Source: Chrysogorgia sp. JL179-B06 (taxonomy: Eukaryota; Cnidaria; Anthozoa; Scleralcyonacea; Chrysogorgiidae). From it: a DNA stretch of 64,000 bases. Under the pieces are notes generated by a model, which saw only the letters and a list, made by a program, of their open reading frames with translations, had not been told where the DNA came from and made no database searches. How positions within the stretch are numbered: position 1 is the first letter of the stretch; each line of letters begins with the position of its first letter. The stretch covers positions 3,182,001 through 3,246,000 of the forward strand of contig JAYKKM010000375.1 in NCBI GenBank assembly GCA_035772405.1, read 5' to 3'. Position numbers and translations under genes: made by a program. Shown piece by piece: positions 51,865 to 62,468 of this stretch.

Positions 51865-52360
51865 GTGGGAGAGCTTGGAGTAGACAGACGATACATGGAC
51901 GATCGTCAAGCTCATATCCTCAGAAAAATGATTCCTGTCCGGGACTCAGAATCATACGAGGATACGAGCTTGACGATCGTCCATATATCGTCATATATTG
52001 TCAATCCTATTAAGAAAATGATTGAAACTTCATTGGCACCAGCAGATCCAAAACCAATAAGAATTTATGAAGTATCTTCAGCATGTTTCCCTTACATAGG
52101 ACTGGCATTTCATAAGATCTAACAGATTCTAAGTCAGGTTGGCATGAAGTTATTCCACAGCAGTCAACACAATTTATATAAAGTACTTTACACACACAAG
52201 GATGGGATAGATGATTTATTGAAACTAGGAGTGTACTGCATATTCCATGCCAGTGTGGCTTGCAGGTATATTTATATTGGTATACCAGAAGAATTAAATG
52301 GTAGAATTGTCGAAATTGTGAAAAATCCTCCTGGTCAACATCTTGATAACTTTATATAAT
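51865..52360 (+). pseudogene. Penelope-like element C-terminal remnant
   Basis: The reading shifts between frames. ACFPYIGLAFHKI, HKDGIDDLLKLGVYCI and, in another frame, IPCQCGLQVY correspond to the region before and at the GIY-YIG domain of Penelope-like elements. The first 130 bases contain an inverted GACGATCGTCAAGCTC pair. It is an old remnant in ATAD3 intron 1. Confidence 0.5.
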
Positions 52361-52914
52361 AAAATTAATTCACTAAATTGCAGAATACCCATCCACTTTC
52401 GCTATTTGTATCTGTTGACAGTTGGTAAAAGGGTCAAATTATGGAAAGTTCATCATATTCAATTGCTTCGTTCTATTTTAAAACCCCACTTAATTTGATA
52501 ACTATCAACAAGTACACACAATATAAACCTTCGACATTATATTTAAAGAGATTTTAGAGCAACCTTGTTTGTATTTCTGCCTTTAAATGCAATTTCAAAA
52601 GTGGACAGGTATTCTATAATTGCTCCAATTAATTAATTAGGATAAACATTTCTACACCATGGTAATCTTACGTGATTTTAGTCAGGGCCATAGCGAATGG
52701 GGTACTGTATTGCGGCACCCCCAACTTTTACAAAATTGCAATATTTGGAAAATTAGGACCTGTTTTCTTTAAGACTTATTTTAAGAGATTGTCAAAATAT
52801 ACTATTTAAATGTACATTAAATGTACTGGTGACAGAAAACTTGTCAGTTGAACATAAGTTAACATGCAGATATCGTGTGAAGAACATTGCGATTGTGTTT
52901 TATGTACTATTTAA
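52361..52914. other. ATAD3 intron 1 segment; nothing recognised
   Basis: AT-rich DNA with no coding character, inverted arms or tandem repeats that I can see. Confidence 0.4.
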
Positions 52915-53011
52915 AACATGAGTAGCAGTGTTTTAGCAGGTATAAAATCCCAAGGCGCACCCAAGGGATTTTATACCTGATAAAACACGTGCTACGAGTG
53001 TTTTGAATATC

Positions 53012-53919
53012 TTAAAATACTCATTAATATTCAATAGACGTTTTGACCAATCGAGATGGAGAAAACATGAAAGTTTAGTTCCGTCTGGGACTCGAGACAA
53101 TAAAAGTGAATTACAATGCGTAACTAATTACAATGTGTAACATGAAGAATTTTTGTTGACGTGAAATCAGTTTAGTCCTTCAAGTGCTCGAAAGTGAATA
53201 ACAACATGCCTCCAAAGCGGCTGGTTCAGGCCACCGAAGTCTGGACAAGAAGAACAAGAGATATTGGAAGAGTGTATCGCTAAGTCTACACAAAGCTGTA
53301 CAAAGTGGGCTTTCAAACTCTTTTCCAAATGGCAAATTGAACGAGTGAACAAAGATCCCTGTATAGAGCAGCGTTTGTTTAAAATTGACATCGATAAAGT
53401 GCAGACATTGGATACGAATATCGCAGACATTTGTACATGATTGCTGCGGGTCTTCAACAGCATTTAGGTGAAAGTGGAAGCGCTATTCGACTGCTAAATC
53501 AAGACGAAGCAATTAGGTTAGCTAAAAGCGAGTACAGTATTTTAAAATGTCTTGCATTTTGTGGCTTAATAGGATCTCGTATCTTTAATTTTGGCAAATA
53601 ATTTGTGTGTAAATACTACCGTTGTGTTCCTGAGTTAAAATAAAATATTGGTGTGTTTTCGTTTGATTTGATATGAAATGCAATTTTGAACATGAAAGAT
53701 TATATAATGCCACATGTGCCATTATATAATGCTTCATGTTCATTTGCATTCCATTGTTCTTCTATTGTACCCAACTATTTCCCTGGGCGCACGATTTCAA
53801 ATCCCTCCCCGGGCTTTAGAAATGTAGAGTGTTTTATTGAGTATAGAAGCCTGCTCACGTGTGTAAAGAAGGTCATCCGATTGGTCAAAACGTCTATTAA
53901 ATATTAATGAGTATTTTAA
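53012..53919. mobile_element. TIR element with a decayed Crypton/QRICH1-like gene fragment
   Basis: The 42-base terminal arms (TTAAAATACTCATTAATATT inward to GACGTTTTGACCAATCG) are nearly perfect inverses at 53012-53053 and 53878-53919. Immediately left lies a hairpin (52935-53000, AGGTATAAAATCCC and the inverse). Confidence 0.75.
53250..53530 (+). pseudogene. Fragment resembling the N-terminal domain of ZMYM/QRICH1-type, Crypton-derived proteins
   Basis: The frame reads EEQEILEECIAKSTQSCTKW, AFKLFSKWQIERV, IDIDKVQTLDTNIADI, then shifts to AAGLQQHLGESGSAIRLLNQ. This matches the pattern I associate with the domain before the tyrosine-recombinase-like region in Crypton-derived proteins. It is broken by a stop and a frameshift and is too short to act. 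Confidence 0.45.
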
Positions 53920-54416
53920 ACTTAATTACTACTGGAAGTAAATGGTCACATTTTCACACTTTGTATAATAGTTTTAGTATACGGGTAAAATGCAGTACCG
54001 TTACTACCATAACTGTGACAAAAAATAGTTTTTGGTTGTTGACCTTGTTGTTTTGGCAGTAATTGGTAAAGTATTGTCAGTATTACAATTATGACATATT
54101 AGCTATCAGGCCCTGATTTTAGTTGATCAACTGTATTGTTTATCGGAGCTTGGACCAAAAACCAGAACCAGCTAACAGTTTCAAATAATATAAAATAAAA
54201 CATATTCCGAAAAATAATGACATCCTGAGAACTCAAGATATGAGTCAATAACAAGACGAGATTATTGAAAAAGTGATATTTCTATTTGATTGCAAAATCA
54301 TCGTCAGACTAAGTGATTACAAAAACGTAGCCTACGTCTATATATACTGATACATAAGGTGTGATGACATCATCCACAAAGAATATCAGTACCAATAAAC
54401 TCTTAAAGGTCAACTA

Positions 54417-54947
54417 TACCTTTTGAGGTTCTATTTTCCTCCGAAAGAGATATCATCTAACTTTGTAAAAGTGAAGAAAGAAATGAATTTCATGATATAG
54501 CGCAGGATTTATTGAAGAGTATTTCTTCGGATCTCTTGTTGCACGACCGTGTTATGAGAAGAATGGCACTATTACCGGTATGACGTCATAGTGTCATATT
54601 GGTAATAGGTTTATTGAACAAAATAATATTCCAGTGCTTGATATTTGGTTTGTCACTTATCACTCACCCAAGAGTAAACAGTATTCCAAATTTCACTAAA
54701 ATAAAACCAAAATATACAGTATTTTCTCGCCGTATGACATCATTATGACATCACTTACCGGTAGTACCAGGCTTTCTTCCGACGCGGTCGTTGTTCAACT
54801 AAGTTTAGCAAAAGAGCTGAAAACTCGATCTTTAACAGATCATAAATGTAGAACCGAGTAACCAATTTCAATTATTTCTTCGGATTTGAATTGAACTATT
54901 CGAATTCTAACGAAAAATAGAATAACCTCAAAAGGTATAGTTGACCT
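54417..54947. mobile_element. TTAA palindromic MITE
   Basis: TTAA lies at 54413-54416 and 54948-54951. The ends are AGGTCAACTATACC and the exact inverse. Inner words such as ATGACGTCATA and GGTAGTACC mark the arms. Confidence 0.8.
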
Positions 54948-55037
54948 TTAATTATAGAAGCTTTACACATTAAGTTTAATAAACCTGACTTGAACTCTGG
55001 TCTTAAGACTAGCAAAGAATTGACACTCATTACTTAA

Positions 55038-55574
55038 AGGGATATGTATTATGGCAATATAAATTAACTTTGTCTCATTTGAAAGAACTAGTAAAATGTT
55101 ATAAGAAGACCTTTTACAATTTTTCTGTATCTTTCTTGGTTTTTGAAATATTTCAGATAATTATGACAAAAGACAGTCTACAATCCGCCATCTTGTTGTA
55201 ATATTTGACTTAATTAACTAGGAAATTGGTGACGTCACAAGCAGGGTAAACCTGATGAAACTACTCCATAGTGACCGAATTTCCGCGGAAGGCTTTTTAA
55301 AATGTTGTGGGCCTATTGAAAATGGAAATAGTGCAACATAATCGAGTTTCTGGCTCATAATGTCGTAAGGTTGGCAAGGTAAAAATTTCACTTTACCCTA
55401 CTTATGACGTCACATGCATATCGAAAATAATTCCAAGATGGCGGACAGCACGCTGTCTTTCATCAAATTATTTCGAAAACCAAAAAAGATAAGGGAAAAT
55501 TGTAAAAGGTCTTGTTATACCATTTCACGAGTTCTTTCAAATGAGACAAAGTAAATTTATATTGCCATATCCCT
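55038..55574. mobile_element. TTAA palindromic MITE
   Basis: TTAA lies at 55034-55037 and 55575-55578. The ends are AGGGATAT and ATATCCCT. The arms carry TTTGTCTCATTTGAAAGAACT, the subterminal signature shared with 10397-10871. Confidence 0.85.
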
Positions 55575-56139
55575 TTAATTTCAATATTACACTTGTCACT
55601 CATGCTTTTATGAGTATCCTCATGCTTTTCCTGTTTTTGTTTCGTGTCATCACAATGTCACACCTTATGGACACAATGACAAGTAATGATCTGTACTATT
55701 AATAGGTTTCCTTTTTCTTCTTTGTGGATGATGTCATCACATGTTATGTATCAGTATATATAGACCTAGGCTATGTTTTTGTAATCACTTAGTCTGATAA
55801 TGATTTTGTAATAAAATCGAAATATCACTTTTTCAATAATCTCGTCTTGTTATTGACTCATTATCTTGAGTTCTCAGGTTGTCTTTATTTTTCGGAATAT
55901 GTTTTATTTTATATTGTATTGTTTATAATATGATGTGAGAAATAATCAGTGTGATGTACTGAGTACCCAAAAGTCAAACCCAAGGCAACTTTATGCCAGT
56001 AAAAACTGACATGATCAGATGTAAAATCTTGAAATATACTGCATACTGAACTAGTTATATGCTGTACAAATGAAGGTTAATGTAACTCACTACAATATTG
56101 TAGAATATGAGGCCAACCTAGTGCCCAAGTTTAAAGAGG

Positions 56140-56228
56140 TTGATGATGATGATCAGATGACAACGACGATGATGATGATGATGACTACGATGATGATCAT
56201 GATCATTATGATGACTATGACGACAACA
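56140..56228 (+). repeat. (GAT)n-like simple repeat in ATAD3 intron 1
   Basis: An imperfect GATGAT/GACGAC tract ends 75 bases before exon 2. Confidence 0.85.
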
Positions 56229-56301
56229 GGGATACACAGTTTTACTGGCTGGTTGAAATCGAGCACCTAAATTAAGTTAATCTATTTTATAATTTACTTA
56301 G

Positions 56302-56378
56302 ATCATGCCAAAGATGCGCTGGACTTGGCTCATGTTCAAGAAACTACAAAACAATTGGGGAAGCAAGAAAAAATTAAG
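56302..56378 (+). CDS. ATAD3: ATAD3 exon 2
   Basis: With the last base of exon 1 it encodes NHAKDALDLAHVQETTKQLG KQEKIK, the start of the ATAD3 coiled coil. The reading phase is exact. Acceptor TTACTTAG, donor AAG|GTTAGT. I could not find exon 3 before 64000, so intron 2 is at least 7.6 kb or the next exon escaped notice. Confidence 0.88.
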
Positions 56379-56654
56379 GTTAGTAGTTGCACAATACTGC
56401 AACGTTCACAAAGTTGCCTCAATTCAGCCAACATTATTTTTATTAAGTACTACAGTAGAACCTATAAGTAATACATTGTTTACTATACCATTGTTAATGA
56501 TAAGAACCATCGACTACAAGGTCCGAATTTTGAAAATTTCGAAAATCTGCAAAGTGATTTTTCTGAGAATTGCGAAGCTGATTTTGAGTAACTAAGTTCA
56601 CCGTGGACGCGACGCAAGTGATGTAAACGTCAATTGTAGGACTTAATGATGTTA

Positions 56655-57000
56655 TGCTAAGTTGTAAGACGTTCCACTAAGTTGTAAGAAGTTACGCAAC
56701 GTTGTAAGACGCTACGCAGCGTTGTAAAACGCTACGCAATGTTGTACGACGCTACGTAAAGTTGTAAGACATTACGCAACATTGTACGACGCTACGTAAA
56801 GTTGTTAGACATTACGCAACGTTGTACGACGCTACGTAAAGTTGTAAGACGTTACGCTACGCGAAAGACGTTACGCTACGTTAGAAGGCGTTAAGCTACG
56901 TTGTCAGACGTTACGCTACGTTGTAAAACGTTACGCTACGTTGTAAAACGTTACTCAACGTTGTAAGACGCTACGCAAGTTGGGAGATGTTACAGTACAT
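56655..57000 (+). repeat. 20-bp minisatellite (GTTGTAAGACGCTACGCAAC)
   Basis: About 17 imperfect units vary at a few positions (ACGTAAA, ATTACGCAAC, GTTACGCTAC). CpG dinucleotides are frequent against an AT-rich background. Confidence 0.9.
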
Positions 57001-57318
57001 TGTGACACTAAAGAAAAATCCGCCTTATGAGACTAAGCACAATTTGAGACATCCCAGATGGAAGACCAACCGCTTTAAGAATACTTACATAATGTCTTCA
57101 TGCCTTAATGCCAATATGAAATAGTCAATTTCCAGTTTTTATAATTGGTTTTTAGATTAGGTTTGACATATTGTTATAGCTATTTTACGTAAGTTCATGT
57201 AAATATATCTTACATATAAATTTGTAATTTTAATATAAGACTATCTATTATGAAAATGTAATTTTAACAAGATATGCAATTCAGCCCTTGGCTGCTAATG
57301 TATTTTTTCAAATAAACC

Positions 57319-57327
57319 ATCTATCTA

Positions 57328-57425
<98 letters not shown>
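57319..57425 (+). repeat. (CTAT)n microsatellite
   Basis: About 26 units with one TTAT interruption, directly after an AATAAACC-containing stretch. Confidence 0.95.
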
Positions 57426-57438
57426 CAATGAGTTTTAT

Positions 57439-57505
57439 GACCCCCATCATATTATGACCCCCATCATATTATGACCCCCATCATATTATGACCCCATCAT
57501 ATTAT
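57439..57505 (+). repeat. 17-bp tandem repeat, four copies
   Basis: GACCCCCATCATATTAT is repeated; the last copy lacks one C. Confidence 0.9.
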
Positions 57506-58073
57506 AGTTCGGTGGGTCAACCGTTGATCGACTGCGGGTCACTGTCGGTTAATCAGCAGTTCAACCGCGTACGATCAACGGTTCCACCATAACTGAAACT
57601 AACCGCAACTTCACTGCCACCTCACCGCAACCACAGACTGTACGACCCCACATGTTTCTCTGGCACAGATATTTTGTAGTTAAAATGTACCTGGAAATGA
57701 GCAACCACCTGTCAAATGCAACAAGTGAGTGCTTTTTAGTGTCCCAAAATGGAAAATAAACGAAAATGAGCAATATATCTGGATATATCTTATTCAATGG
57801 TCACAGGCTCAAATCTTGCCCATTCCAGAAAATGAAATGTATGCTGTTCTCAACCAATCAAATGTCATCTTACCCCTCTTTGCACTTGCATTCTAATTGT
57901 CAATGGGAGAGATTCAGAGAAAGTTATGGAACAAGTAACATCTACCAAGCTCTTAGGAGTCCATCTGTTACCACACATGTATGTTAGCTGAGAGACATAG
58001 TTCCCTCGGCAGACCTAGGAGTGCAATGGTGTGCGATAGTGTGCAATGAAAAAAGTGTCAAACGAAAAATTAA

Positions 58074-58515
58074 AGTGCCCCTAACCTCAAAATGATAAAG
58101 TAACTTCTTTTGAAGATTTTCGTTTCTTCGCTTTCTTTTTGAGATATATCAGTTTGTTTGATATGCAAATGTCCGGAATTTACGTCACACATGCATAATG
58201 AGTTATCTGAGAATGGTGTATATCTTTGCGTTCATCAAATAAAAACACTAAAGTGTGAATAACACATGTGCGTGTTTCTCCCACAACACCAAACTTCTTG
58301 ATTTTAAAGGATTTCGTTCGAGAATGAAAGTGATCCACACATTTCTCAAATATGTCATTATGCATGTTGACGTAAATTCCGGACATTTGCATATCAAACA
58401 AACTGATATATCTCAAAAAGAAAGCGAAGAAACAAAAATCTTCAAAAGAAGTTACTTTATCATTTTAAAAGTTCTTCCAAATAAGACAATAAAACATTTT
58501 GAGGTTAGGGGCACT
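58074..58515. mobile_element. TTAA palindromic MITE (AGTGCCCCTAACCTC family)
   Basis: TTAA lies at 58070-58073 and 58516-58519. The ends AGTGCCCCTAACCTCA and the inverse are perfect. This is one of the best-preserved copies; the left arm has lost about 35 bases near its end compared with 43049. Confidence 0.85.
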
Positions 58516-58519
58516 TTAA

Positions 58520-60084
58520 GCAAACGTGAGGTTAACTAAACGCAGATACGGTACCTGAAATTTTGTGACAGAGTTTGTCAATTTGTGCCATCGACAAATG
58601 ACTGGACAATTCTTTGCACTCCCTTTTACCTTTAACTAAAGGACTACTCGTGATTGCCTTCTTGTGTTTGCACAAAACTTTAATACACCAAATAAAATTC
58701 ACAATCGTTCTCCCTGATTAAAACACAGCGTTGTTACAAAATTATGCCAACGGCATGCAAAATACGGAAATTAGCAGTGAATAGAAAGTGTAGATGGGAC
58801 CTCATTTGAAATCTGAGCAAACTGAACTGTTCAACTGCTTAAATCTGATTGGTGAACTTACAAAGTAAACAGAAACCTTTCTCGAATCAGTGCTGTCAGG
58901 CTACGAGGGAGATTAGAACTAGAAGGAGCCACTTTGTAACATTTATCTCGCTTGTTCGATTAAGGAATCATCACAACTCATGAATAAAAAATACTGAATT
59001 TATTACATTCTAGACATGCAGCCAAACGCACACCTTGTGTTCTTCAGGCGTGTGCCAAGGCATGAGTGTTCGATTGCAATGCCTCTCAGCAGAGGCGTAG
59101 GAACGGATTCAAAGTTGGGGGGGGGGGGGAGGGGGGCTGAAGTCGACAAACACGTAATCAGTGGCGGGATCTTCCCCCGGAAAATTTTGAAATGTAGAAG
59201 CTCGGAAAGACAATTTGTAGCAATTTGAGCAAACTTTTTCATCTAATTCTACAGCGAGCATAGTTCAAATGAATCCAGGTGACGCCATTTTTAGCGCCTA
59301 GTACTGACAGAAGGGTCTGGGAACCAATCTAACACTCGCGTGGCAAGGGTTTAGGGGTTGGCTAACACTTCAGGTTGCAGCCTACACCCGTTTGTAAAAT
59401 CTCGTGTAGATGAAGCCCGTAGGTAGATTACCTTAAGTAGCTTCTCTCCTAGCCTCTATAGTCGTACTAATACAATTGAGAAAAAACATTAAATTTAGCA
59501 ATGTTTATGCCTCTCAGTGATAAGCCTGCAGGTTGGACCGCCACTCAGGGTCTTAAAAATAATTGAGGAGAAAGTGCTGCATTTGCAATAATACCAGCAA
59601 TTAAATCGTAGGCCCTCGGAATCCCTATAAATATATATATATATATATATAATCCTATAATCCGTTCACCTAAAAGAGTGGTAAACGTCAAATTAGTATA
59701 GTAGAAGCCGAGTTTTACGACCACCCCTGTTGCCAGGCAAAGTGGTTGTAAATCACAGGTGGTTGTAAATGGCAGTTAGTGATGTGACGAACGGTTTTTT
59801 TCTCACAAAAAAGGCAAGTGAGATTGAGTTTTTGTTTTGGAAGATCTTGCTTTTATGATCGTTGCAGACGTTTAGTTTGGAAAAAACGGATGTCTCGCAT
59901 CTCAAAAGTCCGCAAGCGAATGTGTCCTTAGCAGCAGTCTTCTGCCTCTACGGAGAACAATTATTTTGTCTATCACCGTCTAAATACTAAGTATTCGTGA
60001 GTAGCTTCTGCGATTGCCATTTGTAATGTGTGTTCTGTGCTTGCCAACACAGTTAATTTTTTTTTCATTGTGCATCAAATAACG
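58520..60084. other. ATAD3 intron 2 segment with dispersed repeat
   Basis: 59085-59460 is the second copy of the repeat at 15480-15960. 59630-59652 is a short (AT)n. 59703-59785 has GTTGTAAA...GTTGTAAATGG words like a degraded pogo-type end. No gene is seen. Confidence 0.5.
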
Positions 60085-60459
60085 ACGTTGGGTCGTATTT
60101 TTGCAAAACCTAAGGATACTATTGCGAAGGAACAGAGGAAAGACGCTATTTATTCCATTCCGTGCAATGACTGTGATCAGGAGTACATCGATCAGACCAA
60201 ACGTCAGTTTCGTACGTGTTTAAAAGAACACCAAAAGGCTGTTTTCTTTTCAAAAAAGGAAAATTCTGCTTTGGAACACGCGTGCGTAACCTACCACGAG
60301 ATTGTTTGGGAAAATTCCAAACTTATTACCACTAATACACGGTACCATCAGAGACGTTGTCTGGAGGCTTGGCATATCAATAGCTACGCCTACGCCCCAT
60401 TGAATCGCGATGACGGTGGTCTACTACCAAAAACTTATTTGCATCTTGCTAATAGATAA
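60085..60459 (+). pseudogene. Penelope-like element GIY-YIG C-terminal domain, second lineage
   Basis: The frame reads GRIFAKPKDTIAKEQRKDAI, IPCNDCDQEYIDQTKRQFRT, RLKEH-type KEHQKAVFF and HINSYAYAPLNRDDGGLLP, the C-terminal endonuclease of Penelope-like elements. The usual YIG is YID here, so the key Gly is lost. It lacks the RT and is 5' truncated. It differs from the element at 7701, so two Penelope lineages are present. Confidence 0.75.
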
Positions 60460-60518
60460 CGTCATCATCGGTTTTATGAGGGTATAAATAGAGATCCTAA
60501 CTTTACACTCGATCACCC

Positions 60519-60561
60519 CTGATGAAGACACCAGATTGGAGTGTCGAAACGTTGGGTCATG
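60519..60561 (+). ncRNA. Hammerhead-like motif of the second Penelope element
   Basis: CTGATGA (60519-60525), an A, a perfect 5-bp helix II GACAC/GTGTC (60527-60531 and 60541-60545) with a 9-base loop, then GAAAC (60546-60550) and GTTGGGTC form the conserved core order. Helix I pairing is not evident, so it may be inactive. Confidence 0.45.
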
Positions 60562-61015
60562 GACAGTAACTTTTAAAGTTAAGTTTAAAAAAACGCGGTT
60601 TAAGCCAGAGTAGCGGCAAACTATGCTTAATTTGTCACCTGGTTGCGTTGGGAAATTATTTGTTGACTTACGAGAAAATATGGTCAAAATGTTGTCCGTC
60701 GACTCGTTAACATCAAAGTCCGTGTTGCTAAGTATCGTTGCCATCTTCATTTCAATCATCGATGTAAGGAGAATAAGGTATTGTCCATGATCTTGAGGTT
60801 TAAACCTCCTGTGATAAATACGAAAGGGTATAATAAGCTCATGGAAAATAGTGGTTTCTCCTTCCTTAGATTACGATATAGGTCAGTGTCATCACTCAAA
60901 ACGGAATTTGCGAACCGAATATGATCTTGCTCTTAACGAGCTATCTGTTGTGATTAATGAATTTTAAATCAAATTCGTGGAAGATTTTTGTTGTTTTAGC
61001 GAGAGAAGGGAGTCT

Positions 61016-61059
61016 CATGATGAAGACACTAGATTGGAGTGTCGAAACGTTGGATCATG
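61016..61059 (+). ncRNA. Degenerate second copy of the hammerhead-like motif
   Basis: The same helix II GACAC/GTGTC and GAAAC are kept, but the first core base is A (ATGATGA), which should abolish cleavage. It lies in a direct repeat of 60519-60665, the arrangement expected of Penelope pseudo-LTRs. Confidence 0.45.
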
Positions 61060-61358
61060 GACAGTAACTTTTAAAGTTGCGTTCAAAAACGTTTTAAGTC
61101 AGAGTAGCGTCAAACTATGTATGATTAACACCTGGAAATTGTTTGTTCGTCAAGACTTTCTTTATTAAGAAATATTTTATTGGTTTCAAATAATGACAAA
61201 GACATATTTTAGTCGAGTAGCGAGTACATCATTTAGTTGTATAACACTAGAAATACGTTACGCAATAACCCCCGCCCGCCTTTTCGATCCCACCCATCCA
61301 TGGTCCCCAGGGCCCATACCGCGCACGCCTTGCATTTATAGCTCTGTACGTAGATTTT

Positions 61359-61668
61359 GAACGTTATCTCGGCCAATATTTAATCGATTTCAATTCTGAA
61401 AACAGATTTGGAATTACCGAGTCTAAATACATAACATACGTGTCTATTATATTACGAGAACGTGCATACCCTTCGTAAAAACGGTTTATGTACTTAAAAA
61501 TTATTCGGCAATCAGCCAGCCGTTTCGTCGTATATTATTTTGAACGTTACCTCCATCAATATTTAACCGTTTTCAATTGTGAAAACAGATTTGGAATTAC
61601 CGAGTCGAAATACATAACACACGTACCTACTATATTACGCAAACATGTATACCCTTCGTAAAAACCTC
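61359..61668 (+). repeat. Two-copy direct repeat, period about 181 bp
   Basis: GAAAACAGATTTGGAATTAC followed by CGAGTC.AAATACATAACA and ATACCCTTCGTAAAAAC occurs at about 61359-61485 and 61540-61668. The class is unknown. Confidence 0.8.
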
Positions 61669-62053
61669 TTTATGTAGTTCGTCAGATCACTAATCGCCAA
61701 TGGCCGCTCTTCACGTTGCCCAAATATTGTCCGATTAAAACTGAATCACCCAAAACTACTTTTTACTTCCTTATAAGGAGTTGGGCCATACATACGCGGC
61801 TCATATATATGTATATATACAAACTTTTCGTAATAAATGGATTCCTTGCCGCGGCAAGATTATCACCCTCGCTTCGCTCGGTCGCTTCGCGTATGGACGA
61901 CACATGGCTGCAGATGACGTCACATCATTAACTGCTATTACGACCAGCGAAAGGTTCTACACTTATACTGTACAGTTTAAAAACTCGTATACGAAGTCAA
62001 TATCTTCTACAAGTCAGACTTTTTAAGATACGAGAAGTTTCTACACAAAAACC
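61669..62053. other. Flank of the BEL/Pao LTR; nothing recognised
   Basis: AT-rich DNA without convincing coding frames or inverted arms. Confidence 0.35.
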
Positions 62054-62343
62054 TGTCGTAACCGCTTCGAGATTGAGTTTCCCTTTTACAGTTTGGTATA
62101 GATATACCACCTTAGATGGTCGATATTTTTATCCATGGGTCGCGGTAATACTGTAGAGAATCTCCGGCCTCCGTCACAGAAACTTCTACAAATTTACTTG
62201 TTTATTGTCACGATCACATTTACAACTCACTCGCTCGCTCGCTCACGAAAAAACTAGATTATAATGTCAACAAGTCAAGTTCATCAGTCAGGTGACCGGA
62301 TGTTTACATCTTTAAATTAGACGGCACGCTCAGTCTCCGACAC
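62054..62343 (-). repeat. BEL/Pao 3' LTR, 290 bp
   Basis: On the minus strand the LTR starts TGTCGGAG right after a polypurine tract (GGGAGGAGTG) and ends GTTACGACA, giving matching TGTCG...CGACA ends. An AATAAA lies inside. The matching 5' LTR is beyond the window. Confidence 0.75.
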
Positions 62344-62468
62344 ACTCCTCCCATGGACTTTTTATTTATGTCCATGTTCCTAAAGGAGACTGGATTATAC
62401 ATCCTTACAATATAAGGTTCAACTTGAATAATAAAAGTTCAATGTTCTCAGTTTAACTCTGAGTTATC

